A stretch of 33,150 nucleotides of DNA from Caryophanales bacterium UBA7476 (GTDB lineage Bacteria > Bacillota_I > Bacilli_A > RF39 > UBA660): the NCBI GenBank assembly GCA_002477275.1, contig DLOU01000059.1, forward strand, positions 1-33,150. Reading direction: 5' to 3'. Positions 1 through 6,035 of this stretch are shown here, one piece after another. A program made the translations under genes and the position numbers. Below the pieces are notes generated by a model. That model was not told where the DNA came from. It did not search any database and saw only the letters and a program-made list of their open reading frames with translations. The stretch's first letter is position 1, and every line of letters starts with the position of its first letter.

Positions 1-37
1 CCACATCTAGTTTACTACATCTTTTATATGGTTAAAT

Positions 38-66
38 TTGACAAAATAGCAAAAGTATAGTATAAT
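38..66 (+). promoter_or_regulatory. sigma-A promoter for the gene at 99
   Basis: Perfect -35 TTGACA (38-43), 17-nt spacer, perfect -10 TATAAT (61-66). The -10 continues into TATAATAAGCGC, a 12-mer found again at the promoter of the metalloprotease gene (31011-31022). Confidence 0.85.
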
Positions 67-98
67 AAGCGCAATTATTTATGAAGGGGGAAGTAAAT

Positions 99-659
99 GT
101 GAGTATTTTTAGAACAGAAGAAAAAAATAATCTAAAGACATATGGTTTAAAACCAGAAAAAATTAAACCATATAGTTCTATGGAAGAGATAATAAAAGAG
201 GTTGAAGATATAAGATTACTAGAAAAAGATGCAGAAAAAGACAAAATAATTGATATGATATATAAGTTACTTATATTATTTCAAGGATATTACAATGAAA
301 CATATTCAGATGATTATGATCCTACATATGGTTATAAAGTTAAAATTGATTCAAAAAGAATATCATCAGATGCATGGGATGCAATTGAAGATATTGTTGA
401 ACAATTAAAAGATGATTTTACCGAAATAGAATTATTTAAAAGAGCAAAAAAATCAAGAAAAGATATGTATATTGGTAATTTTCTATTTGGTCATAGTATA
501 GGTTTAATGATAAGTTTATTTCATGAAAGAACTAGTTTTGAAAGTGAATATGAACTAGCAAATAATTGTACATACGAGTCATTAGAAATGAGTACTATAG
601 ATAAAATAGAGGAATCTGCAAAACAATACTTAAAAGCAAAACCATTTATACAAAATTAA
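99..659 (+). CDS. hypothetical protein, mostly helical, 186 aa
   Basis: I do not recognise this protein. It is acidic, looks mostly alpha-helical and has no signal peptide or clear membrane segment, so it is probably cytoplasmic. An ATG at 81 is in frame, but the purine-rich Shine-Dalgarno GGGGGA (86-91) lies inside that extension; GTG at 99 sits 7 nt after it and is the better start. A perfect sigma-A promoter lies directly upstream and a hairpin terminator directly downstream, so the gene is transcribed alone. The centre (about residues 95-150) contains a segment with paired Gly, Phe and His residues (IGNFLFGHSIGLM), the most distinctive stretch for a family search. No function can be assigned. 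Confidence 0.8.
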   Translation: MSIFRTEEKNNLKTYGLKPEKIKPYSSMEEIIKEVEDIRLLEKDAEKDKIIDMIYKLLILFQGYYNETYSDDYDPTYGYKVKIDSKRISSDAWDAIEDIVEQLKDDFTEIELFKRAKKSRKDMYIGNFLFGHSIGLMISLFHERTSFESEYELANNCTYESLEMSTIDKIEESAKQYLKAKPFIQN

Positions 660-662
660 TAT

Positions 663-684
663 AAAGAGCTAAGCTCTTTTTTTT
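663..684 (+). terminator. intrinsic terminator
   Basis: AAAGAGC, loop TAA, GCTCTTT, followed by a T run. It lies 3 nt after the stop of the gene ending at 659. Confidence 0.85.
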
Positions 685-691
685 ATACTGC

Positions 692-720
692 TTTACTTTT
701 TACTAGTTTTAGAGTATAAT
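692..720 (+). promoter_or_regulatory. tmRNA promoter
   Basis: TTTACT (692-697), 17-nt spacer, TATAAT (715-720). The mature tmRNA 5' end begins 9 nt after the -10, at G729. Confidence 0.75.
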
Positions 721-728
721 TTCGACAT

Positions 729-1102
729 GGGGATGTAATGGTTTCGACAGTATTATTATCGCATAGATGGCAAGTCGAATGTTCACGTTACGAACACAAA
801 AAAATAAACGCAAATAAAATTAAAAACGCTGTAGCTGGATTATTTGGTGGAAACCAAGCTCTAGCTTTTGCCTAATATAAAGGTCAGCATCTCTTTTATC
901 CTTACCTAGTGGATAAATAGGGATTCATTTTTATAGGTTATAGCTATTCTTTGCCTAGAGGATAGAAAGAATTTATTGGCTAGTACATTTATTTTGTCGT
1001 TAACTACTTGATAAGTGTATGAGAATATTTAGTTAACTAAACTTGTAGAGGTTTATGTAGAGGTAATATTGGACAGGAGTTCGATTCTCCTCATCTCCAC
1101 CA
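729..1102 (+). ncRNA. ssrA: transfer-messenger RNA (tmRNA)
   Basis: Rescues stalled ribosomes by acting first as a tRNA-Ala and then as a short mRNA that adds a degradation tag. The 5' end GGGGATG (729-735) pairs with CATCTCC before the discriminator A and encoded CCA (1099-1102); a T-arm GTTCGATTC precedes it, so both halves of the tRNA-like domain are intact. The resume codon is read as GCA at 810-812. The tag frame runs to TAA at 873-875 and gives 21 residues beginning ANKIKN and ending QALAFA. That end resembles the Mollicutes tags (for example Mesoplasma YAFA) and differs from the usual LAA. The remaining 3' part presumably folds into pseudoknots, which I did not model. Own promoter and terminator flank it. 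Confidence 0.96.
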
Positions 1103-1147
1103 TTAAAAAAATTTATTCAGAATTTTAAAGTTTTGGATTTAATATAG

Positions 1148-1176
1148 AAAACATCACTTTTTAAAGTGATGTTTTT
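1148..1176 (+). terminator. intrinsic terminator of tmRNA
   Basis: Long near-perfect hairpin with arms AAAACATCACTTT and AAAGTGATGTTTT, ending in T residues, 45 nt after the CCA end. Confidence 0.9.
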
Positions 1177-1214
1177 GTTAGTTAAAAATAATACTATAGT
1201 AAAACTTATTAATC

Positions 1215-1242
1215 TTGATAAAAATAAAAAATTAAGTATAAT
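1215..1242 (+). promoter_or_regulatory. putative promoter for the macro-like gene
   Basis: TTGATA (1215-1220), 16-nt spacer, TATAAT (1237-1242), 25 nt before the start codon at 1267. Confidence 0.6.
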
Positions 1243-1266
1243 AATTTTTCAAAAGGAGAAATGATT

Positions 1267-1755
1267 ATGGTAATAAAAGCTGTTAATGGAAACATATTTG
1301 AAACAGAGGCGAAACATATTGCATTTGCAGTAAATACAGAAGGATATAATGATTCAGGATTTGCAGGAGTAGTATCAAGTAAATATTGGCCTGAACTTGC
1401 TGATTGTGGTTCTCATGAAATAGGAACAGTTTTATCAAAAAAAGTAGGAGATAAAACATTTCATGCATTAGTTTGCCATTCTTTAAAAAAAGATTGGGGT
1501 GACAATCAAAGAGAAGTTATAAAGGAGTGCTTTGATAATATTCCAGTTGATGGAGAAGAAATAGCAACTATTGCAATAGGAACAGGATTTATTGGTATGC
1601 TTAGCGGTGCAGATTTTAGACAAATTGCATGTGGTATGCATGATTCAAAACAAAATATAATTTTACATTCAAGTTATACACTAGATGCAGTTATAAATTG
1701 TTATAATGAAGAAAATGAAAAACTAAAACCAAAAACTAAACAAAAGAAAAACTAG
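1267..1755 (+). CDS. macro-domain-like protein, 162 aa
   Basis: The single domain looks like a divergent macro (ADP-ribose-binding) fold. The N-terminus reads VIKAVNGNIFETEAKHIAFAVN, like the macro pattern of a GDI strand followed by a strand with a conserved Asn. A Gly-containing loop follows (YNDSGFAGVVSSKYWPE), and a late IAIGTGFIGML resembles the phosphate-binding AIGTG loop. The basic, Lys-rich tail (last ~15 residues) is unstructured. Macro domains bind or hydrolyse ADP-ribose conjugates; which applies here cannot be told. ATG at 1261 is in frame, but GGAG (1255-1258) favours ATG 1267. The gene is monocistronic, and its stop abuts the stop of the convergent LysR gene. The family call comes from motif resemblance only. 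Confidence 0.65.
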   Translation: MVIKAVNGNIFETEAKHIAFAVNTEGYNDSGFAGVVSSKYWPELADCGSHEIGTVLSKKVGDKTFHALVCHSLKKDWGDNQREVIKECFDNIPVDGEEIATIAIGTGFIGMLSGADFRQIACGMHDSKQNIILHSSYTLDAVINCYNEENEKLKPKTKQKKN

Positions 1756-1770
1756 TTAACTAGTTTTTTT
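1747..1770. terminator. bidirectional terminator
   Basis: AAAAACTAG, loop TTAA, CTAGTTTTT. It contains both convergent stop codons (TAG 1753-1755 on +, TAA 1758-1756 on -), so the hairpin is partly coding for both genes. Confidence 0.85.
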
Positions 1771-2649
1771 TATAATTTCAATTAGTTTTTTAGTGCTAAA
1801 ATTCGGAATATGATTCTTTGAAATAGCATATCCAATATATCTATTTGGAAGTTTTTCTTTAATATTTAATTCAAATAGTTCTCCTGAATCAAGCTTATTT
1901 TTTATGTAATTTTTAGTAGCAAATCCAATACCAAAACCAATTTTTGTAAATTCTATTACTAAAGAGTAACTAGCAAGTTCAATATTAGGCTTAAAAACTA
2001 TGTTATTCTCTTTACAATAATTATCTAAGAAAGCCCTAGTATTAGAACCATTAGATTGTAATATTAAAGGATAATTGCTTAGATCTTTTAAAGAAAGTTC
2101 TTTATCTAGTAAATATTTATAATTTTTATTAACAATAAAACAATCACTAATGGATAAACATTTATCAATAATAAGATCAGAACTATTATCTTTTCCAGTA
2201 AGATTCATAATTACTATATCAACTAAACCATTCCTTAGCATTTTAAGTAATTCTCTGGGAATATTTGTAATAATTTGGATATCTATTTTTGGATAAGTAG
2301 AGTGAAACTCTTCTAAATATGGAAGTAAAAATTCTTTAGTAAGTGTAGTACTTATTCCTATTTTTATAAGTCCAGTTTCTAGATTAATTAACTCTGTAAA
2401 TTTACTTTCAGCATTATTTATAAATTCAATTGCTTGTTTAATATAACTATAGAATTCTCTGCCCTCATCAGTAAGAATAACTCCTCTACGAGTTCTAACA
2501 AATAGTTCTCCACCAAGTTGACTTTCTAAGTTTTTTATAGACTTACTAATGGCGGGTTGAGAAATATTTAATTCTTGACTTGCTTTAGTAATATTACCAT
2601 TTTTAGCAACAGTATAAAAAACTCTATATAATTCAAAATCAATATTCAT
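1756..2649 (-). CDS. LysR-family transcriptional regulator
   Basis: 297 aa, the normal length for the family. Residues 1-60 form the winged helix-turn-helix (YRVFYTVAKNGNITKASQELN followed by SQPAISKSIKNLE), with the usual LFVRTRRGVILTDEG wing. The rest is a periplasmic-binding-like effector domain starting near residue 90 (IKIGISTTLTKEFLLPYLEEF). The protein would bind DNA as a tetramer and respond to a small molecule that cannot be deduced here. The start has a good Shine-Dalgarno (TGGAGG, reverse strand). It is divergent from coaE with an 86-nt gap, which suggests possible cross-regulation, although LysR members often control only a divergent metabolic gene and coaE is an unusual target. 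Confidence 0.93.
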   Translation of the reverse strand: MNIDFELYRVFYTVAKNGNITKASQELNISQPAISKSIKNLESQLGGELFVRTRRGVILTDEGREFYSYIKQAIEFINNAESKFTELINLETGLIKIGISTTLTKEFLLPYLEEFHSTYPKIDIQIITNIPRELLKMLRNGLVDIVIMNLTGKDNSSDLIIDKCLSISDCFIVNKNYKYLLDKELSLKDLSNYPLILQSNGSNTRAFLDNYCKENNIVFKPNIELASYSLVIEFTKIGFGIGFATKNYIKNKLDSGELFELNIKEKLPNRYIGYAISKNHIPNFSTKKLIEIIKKTS

Positions 2650-2669
2650 AATAACCTCCAGTTATCATA

Positions 2670-2690
2670 AAAATAAGTAATATGTATTTT
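2670..2690. promoter_or_regulatory. possible LysR operator in the divergent gap
   Basis: Inverted repeat AAAATA-N9-TATTTT in the lysR/coaE gap. The spacing suits a LysR box, but the sequence is so A+T-rich that chance is a real alternative. Confidence 0.25.
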
Positions 2691-2735
2691 AATTATATCA
2701 AAACTAGTAATACAATACAAGTAGGAGGGATAAAT

Positions 2736-3314
2736 ATGATTATTGGAATATGTGGAAAGTCAGGTAGTGGAAAAAGCACATTAGCACATGAGTTGGAAAG
2801 AGTTTATGGATATAATGCTGCATATTTAGATATTGATAAGGTTGGACATAAAGTATTAGATAATGATGAAATAAAGGAAGAATTATGTAAAACATTTGGA
2901 AAAGATGTTATAGAAAATGGAAAAATATCTAGAAAAAAGCTTGGAGAAATAGTTTTTGCTAAAAGAGAAGAAATGGATAAATTATCTGAAATTACATGGA
3001 AATATATGGAAATAGAGATAGATAAATTTATAAAAAATAATTCTAATGATATGAAAGATAAAATAGTTATTTTAGATTGGTTATTACTACCGCTTACTAA
3101 GTTTTACAATATGTGTGATATGAAAATTCTTGTCGAATTGGATTATGAGGAAAGAAAGAAAAGAGCAATGCTTAGAGATAATATAACAGAAGAAGAATTT
3201 GATTTAAGAGAAAGTTCAAGTATAGAATATAACAAAGAAGATTTTGATATAGTAAGTGGTAATAGAATTGAATTAATTAAAAAAACACTAAGAAAGGTGC
3301 CTGATTTATTATGA
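2736..3314 (+). CDS. coaE: dephospho-CoA kinase
   Basis: Catalyses the last step of CoA synthesis, ATP-dependent phosphorylation of dephospho-CoA on the ribose 3'-OH, in the cytoplasm. The P-loop is GKSGSGKS at residues 7-14. The CoaE-specific segment LDIDKVGHKVLD follows, and the lid region has KKRAMLRDNITEEEF. At 192 aa it has the usual family length. An in-frame ATG at 2682 would add 18 residues, but AGGAGGGA (2723-2730) points to ATG 2736, which also places the P-loop at the N-terminus as expected. The stop overlaps the coaD start (ATGA), so the two consecutive enzymes are translationally coupled. The Cys in the first strand (IGICGKSG) is unusual but not in a catalytic position. Confidence 0.9.
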   Translation: MIIGICGKSGSGKSTLAHELERVYGYNAAYLDIDKVGHKVLDNDEIKEELCKTFGKDVIENGKISRKKLGEIVFAKREEMDKLSEITWKYMEIEIDKFIKNNSNDMKDKIVILDWLLLPLTKFYNMCDMKILVELDYEERKKRAMLRDNITEEEFDLRESSSIEYNKEDFDIVSGNRIELIKKTLRKVPDLL

Positions 3315-3793
3315 TAAGAGTATTATATCCAGGAAGCTTTGATCCTATTACAAAAGGACATATGAATATAATTAATCAAGCATGTGATATGTTTGATGAA
3401 GTAGTAGTAGCAATTCTTGTAAATCCAGGAAAGAAAAATTATATGTTTAATATAGATGAGAGAGAAGAAATAATTAAGGAATTATATAAAAATAATCCAA
3501 AAGTTAAAGTAGTAAAAGGAAATGTTGCAGCAGTAGACACTGCTTTAAATGAAGACTGTGTTGCAATAGTAAGAGGGCTTAGAGGATTAAGTGACTATGA
3601 TTTTGAAGTACAACTTGCAAAAGTAAATAGAGATATATCAGATGGGAAAATTAATACAGTGTGTCTATTTGCTGATGAAGAGTATCAATTTATATCTTCA
3701 AGTATGGTAAAAGAAGTATTTAAGATTGATAAAGATATTAGTAAATATGTAGATAAAAGTGTACATGAAAAGATGAAAATGTTAAGGAAGTGA
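3311..3793 (+). CDS. coaD: phosphopantetheine adenylyltransferase
   Basis: Transfers AMP from ATP to 4'-phosphopantetheine, giving dephospho-CoA, the substrate of CoaE encoded just upstream. At 160 aa it matches the family. It contains the nucleotidyltransferase motif YPGSFDPITKGH (TKGH at residues 14-17), the conserved VRGLRGLSDYDFEVQLAKVNR and the late ISSSMVKE motif. The ATG overlaps the coaE stop by 4 nt, so the last two steps of CoA synthesis are made together. In many Bacillota coaD sits next to rsmD and apart from coaE, so this gene order is less usual. Confidence 0.97.
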   Translation: MIRVLYPGSFDPITKGHMNIINQACDMFDEVVVAILVNPGKKNYMFNIDEREEIIKELYKNNPKVKVVKGNVAAVDTALNEDCVAIVRGLRGLSDYDFEVQLAKVNRDISDGKINTVCLFADEEYQFISSSMVKEVFKIDKDISKYVDKSVHEKMKMLRK

Positions 3794-3797
3794 TAAT

Positions 3798-4550
3798 ATG
3801 AATAAGATAGAAGTTGTACCTCTTGGAACAGTATCACCATATTGTAAAGGTGATAAAAATTGTCCAGGATTTTTAGTTAAATATAAAGATAACAATATAA
3901 TGCTTGATTGTGGAAATGGTACAGCGAGTTTAATGAATTTACCTGATGATTTAAATAATTTAAAAGTATTTATAAGTCATCTACATCCAGATCATTATGG
4001 AGATATATCTTCACTTGCTCAAGCTGCTTTAGTTTATAAAAGACTTGGAATGCTAGAAAAAAATATTGAAGTATTTATACCTAATGGAGATATTGAAAGT
4101 GATTATGACTACATTCAAAATTTTAAGCATAAACATCCTGTTACAATTTATGACATAATAGGTAAAAGCATAGAAAACGATGATTTAAAAATTTCATTTT
4201 TAAAAGTTCCACATGATATAACTACTTATGCTATTAAAATAGATACACCAGCTGGAAGTATTGTTTATTCTGGAGATACAGGAACTAAAAATAATTTAAG
4301 AGAATTTGCTAAAGAATGTGATTTATTTATATGTGAATCAACATTCTTAGAAGGTCAATATCGAAAAGATGATGTACATTTATATGCAAAGGATGCAGCG
4401 TTAATAGCAAAAGATGCAGACGTAAAAAAATTGTTATTAACTCATTTTTGGCCAGAAATAGATAAAAATGAGTATAAAAAAGAAGCTAAAAAGTATTTTG
4501 AAAATACAGAAGTAGCAGAAGAAGGTAAAAAACTAATTCTAAAAAAATAA
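3798..4550 (+). CDS. metallo-beta-lactamase-fold hydrolase
   Basis: 250-aa cytoplasmic MBL-fold enzyme. The metal-binding motif HLHPDH is at residues 61-66, followed by the further ligands expected in VPHDITT, YSGDTG and LLLTHFWPE. The overall layout resembles RNase Z-like and phosphodiesterase members such as Bacillus YhfI. The short insert and the absence of an exosite arm argue against tRNase Z itself. It starts 5 nt after coaD with AAGGAAG as Shine-Dalgarno, so it forms one unit coaE-coaD-MBL and ends at the terminator at 4549. The substrate is unknown; a nucleotide or CoA-related phosphodiester would fit the neighbours, but that is only inference. Confidence 0.85.
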   Translation: MNKIEVVPLGTVSPYCKGDKNCPGFLVKYKDNNIMLDCGNGTASLMNLPDDLNNLKVFISHLHPDHYGDISSLAQAALVYKRLGMLEKNIEVFIPNGDIESDYDYIQNFKHKHPVTIYDIIGKSIENDDLKISFLKVPHDITTYAIKIDTPAGSIVYSGDTGTKNNLREFAKECDLFICESTFLEGQYRKDDVHLYAKDAALIAKDADVKKLLLTHFWPEIDKNEYKKEAKKYFENTEVAEEGKKLILKK

Positions 4551-4582
4551 ACTCAAACACAAAGTTTGAGTTTTATTTTTTA
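4549..4582 (+). terminator. intrinsic terminator
   Basis: AAACTCAAAC, loop ACAAA, GTTTGAGTTT, then a T-rich tract; directly after the MBL gene stop. Confidence 0.9.
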
Positions 4583-4624
4583 ATAAATTATGTTAGTATA
4601 TATAACAAAAGTTTGGAGATTATT

Positions 4625-5221
4625 ATGGAAAAGAAAAAAAGTATATTACTAGATGTTGATGAAGTTGTTTGCTTTTCAGGATTTAGGGGAGCAATAAATG
4701 ATTTTTTAAACACTGATTATGAAGTAGATGATTTTACTAACTATTATATGGATGAAGAAAAAATACCTATGGAAAGATTTAATGAATTTATAAAATTTAT
4801 TAATGCTAGAAATTTATATGATAACGCAGATATTTTACCAGATGCGATAGAAAGTATTGAATATTTAAGTTATCTATATGATATATATATTTGTTCATCA
4901 TGTATTAACCCATTTGATATAGAAGGTTCTGGTAAATTATTTAAAGACAAATATGATTTTTTAAGAAGTATACTTCCCTTCATTAAACCAGAAAAGTTTA
5001 TTTTTACAGGAACAAAAAATATTTTTAAAGCAGATGTCCAGATAGATGATAGAATGCCTAATTTAATAAATGATATTGAAACTAGAATATTGTTTCCTTC
5101 ATACCACAATAAAGAAGTTACAGATGAGGAACTTATTGAACAAAAAATATTAAGAGCAGGTTATGACTGGAGAACAGGTTGGAAAGAAACAACTAAAATT
5201 TTAACTAAAAACATAAAATAA
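4625..5221 (+). CDS. 5'-nucleotidase (NT5C)-like HAD phosphatase
   Basis: 198-aa HAD-superfamily protein. Motif I is LLDVDEVV with nucleophile D10 and acid D12. A second-motif Ser stretch lies at YICSSC, and the late acidic motif reads QIDDRMPN. The pattern of a small cap after motif I and the C-terminal DDRPxN-type motif matches deoxynucleotidase type C (NT5C) proteins, which dephosphorylate (deoxy)nucleoside monophosphates. A TTG at 4613 is in frame but is part of the Shine-Dalgarno TTGGAG; ATG 4625 sits 6 nt after GGAG. Between two terminators' worth of sequence it stands as its own unit, possibly read through into the next gene 53 nt downstream. Confidence 0.8.
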   Translation: MEKKKSILLDVDEVVCFSGFRGAINDFLNTDYEVDDFTNYYMDEEKIPMERFNEFIKFINARNLYDNADILPDAIESIEYLSYLYDIYICSSCINPFDIEGSGKLFKDKYDFLRSILPFIKPEKFIFTGTKNIFKADVQIDDRMPNLINDIETRILFPSYHNKEVTDEELIEQKILRAGYDWRTGWKETTKILTKNIK

Positions 5222-5225
5222 AATA

Positions 5226-5234
5226 TGTTATAAT
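5226..5234 (+). promoter_or_regulatory. extended -10 promoter for the ClpX-like gene
   Basis: TGT directly before TATAAT (5229-5234) forms an extended -10; a second TATAAT lies at 5240-5245. No good -35 is visible. Confidence 0.5.
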
Positions 5235-5274
5235 CTAAGTATAATATTATTATGTTTGAACAAGGAGAATTATT

Positions 5275-5937
5275 ATGAATAAAACAATTAAAAGAATATA
5301 CTCAAATATAAAAGTAAATCAAAATTTATCAAAAGATATCTTAACAATCTATCATCACGCTGCACAAATTAAATCACCTATCTTACTAGATACATCACCA
5401 AACAAAGAAGAACAAGACTATATAGAACAGACTATAAGAGATATATCTGAAGAACTATCTGTACCATGCGTTAAGGTTAATGCACCAGAATATACAGTGG
5501 AAAAAATGCCAGGTAGACATTTATCTGAAATATTAATCCAATTGCTAGATGCATCAGGAGATAATATGGAATCAGCGCGAAAAGGTGTAGTTATTTTAGA
5601 TGACATAGATGTCTTATATAAATTGGCAGAGGAAAGAACTGGTACTATTCTAAATGTAGAGTTACCAAAATTGATTCATGGTAACGTATATGAAATAGTA
5701 TATAATGGTCAAAAAAGATCTTTTGATACATCAAATGTTACATTTATAGGTAAAGGAAATTTTTCCAATGCTAACAGTCTAAGGACAAGATCAGGATATG
5801 ACAAAAATGGAAGTAGATATTTAGGTGGATTTCAAGAAATAATTAATGCAAAGAATTTAGAATTAATTGAAAATGATACAATATCTATTAAGAAAAAACC
5901 AAAAGCAAAAATATTTGAAAAAAAGTCAAATCTATAA
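5275..5937 (+). CDS. degenerate ClpX-like AAA protein lacking Walker A
   Basis: 220 aa. From residue 34 on it follows the ClpX AAA core in order. SPILLDTSPNKEEQDY (34-49) stands where ClpX has its P-loop, but there is no GxxxxGK[ST]. VNAPEYTVEKMPGRHLSEIL (68-87) stands at the ClpX GYVG pore-loop segment, without GYVG. LLDASGDNMESARKGVVILDDID (90-112) matches the region before and through Walker B, with DD in place of catalytic DE. LPKLIHGNVYEI and FDTSNVTFIGKGNF match ClpX LLKLIEGTV and DTSNILFICGGAF. The zinc-binding N-domain and the small C-terminal domain are missing. It is probably unable to bind or hydrolyse ATP; a regulatory or scaffold role is inference. Clear Shine-Dalgarno (AAGGAG), intact frame and own terminator argue that it is expressed and not decayed. 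Confidence 0.75.
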   Translation: MNKTIKRIYSNIKVNQNLSKDILTIYHHAAQIKSPILLDTSPNKEEQDYIEQTIRDISEELSVPCVKVNAPEYTVEKMPGRHLSEILIQLLDASGDNMESARKGVVILDDIDVLYKLAEERTGTILNVELPKLIHGNVYEIVYNGQKRSFDTSNVTFIGKGNFSNANSLRTRSGYDKNGSRYLGGFQEIINAKNLELIENDTISIKKKPKAKIFEKKSNL

Positions 5938-5950
5938 GATTTGATTTTTT
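5926..5950 (+). terminator. intrinsic terminator
   Basis: TCAAATCT, loop ATA, AGATTTGA, T6. The stem includes the last codons and the stop of the ClpX-like gene. Confidence 0.85.
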
Positions 5951-5958
5951 GTTTTGTG

Positions 5959-5986
5959 TTGTAAAATTAAATCAAAATTATATACA
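5959..5986 (+). promoter_or_regulatory. putative gpmI promoter
   Basis: TTGTAA (5959-5964), 16-nt spacer, TATACA (5981-5986), about 50 nt before the gpmI start. Confidence 0.45.
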
Positions 5987-5997
5987 AAAAACAAAAA

Positions 5998-6024
5998 AAA
6001 TACTATACTTAAAATGTAGTATTT
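5998..6024 (+). promoter_or_regulatory. hairpin in the gpmI 5' leader
   Basis: AAATACTA (5998-6005) pairs with TAGTATTT (6017-6024) around an 11-nt loop. The Shine-Dalgarno GGAGGA follows within 1 nt. It could affect transcript stability or initiation; there is no evidence of ligand binding. Confidence 0.3.
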
Positions 6025-6035
6025 GGAGGAAAAAT

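Noticed and set aside
3312..3793. Mycoplasma genetic code (TGA as Trp)
   Set aside because: TGA ends coaE and coaD at the correct family lengths and Trp is TGG throughout.
3798..4550. RNase Z
   Set aside because: HxHxDH is present, but the protein is short and no exosite arm for tRNA is apparent, so only MBL-fold hydrolase is claimed.
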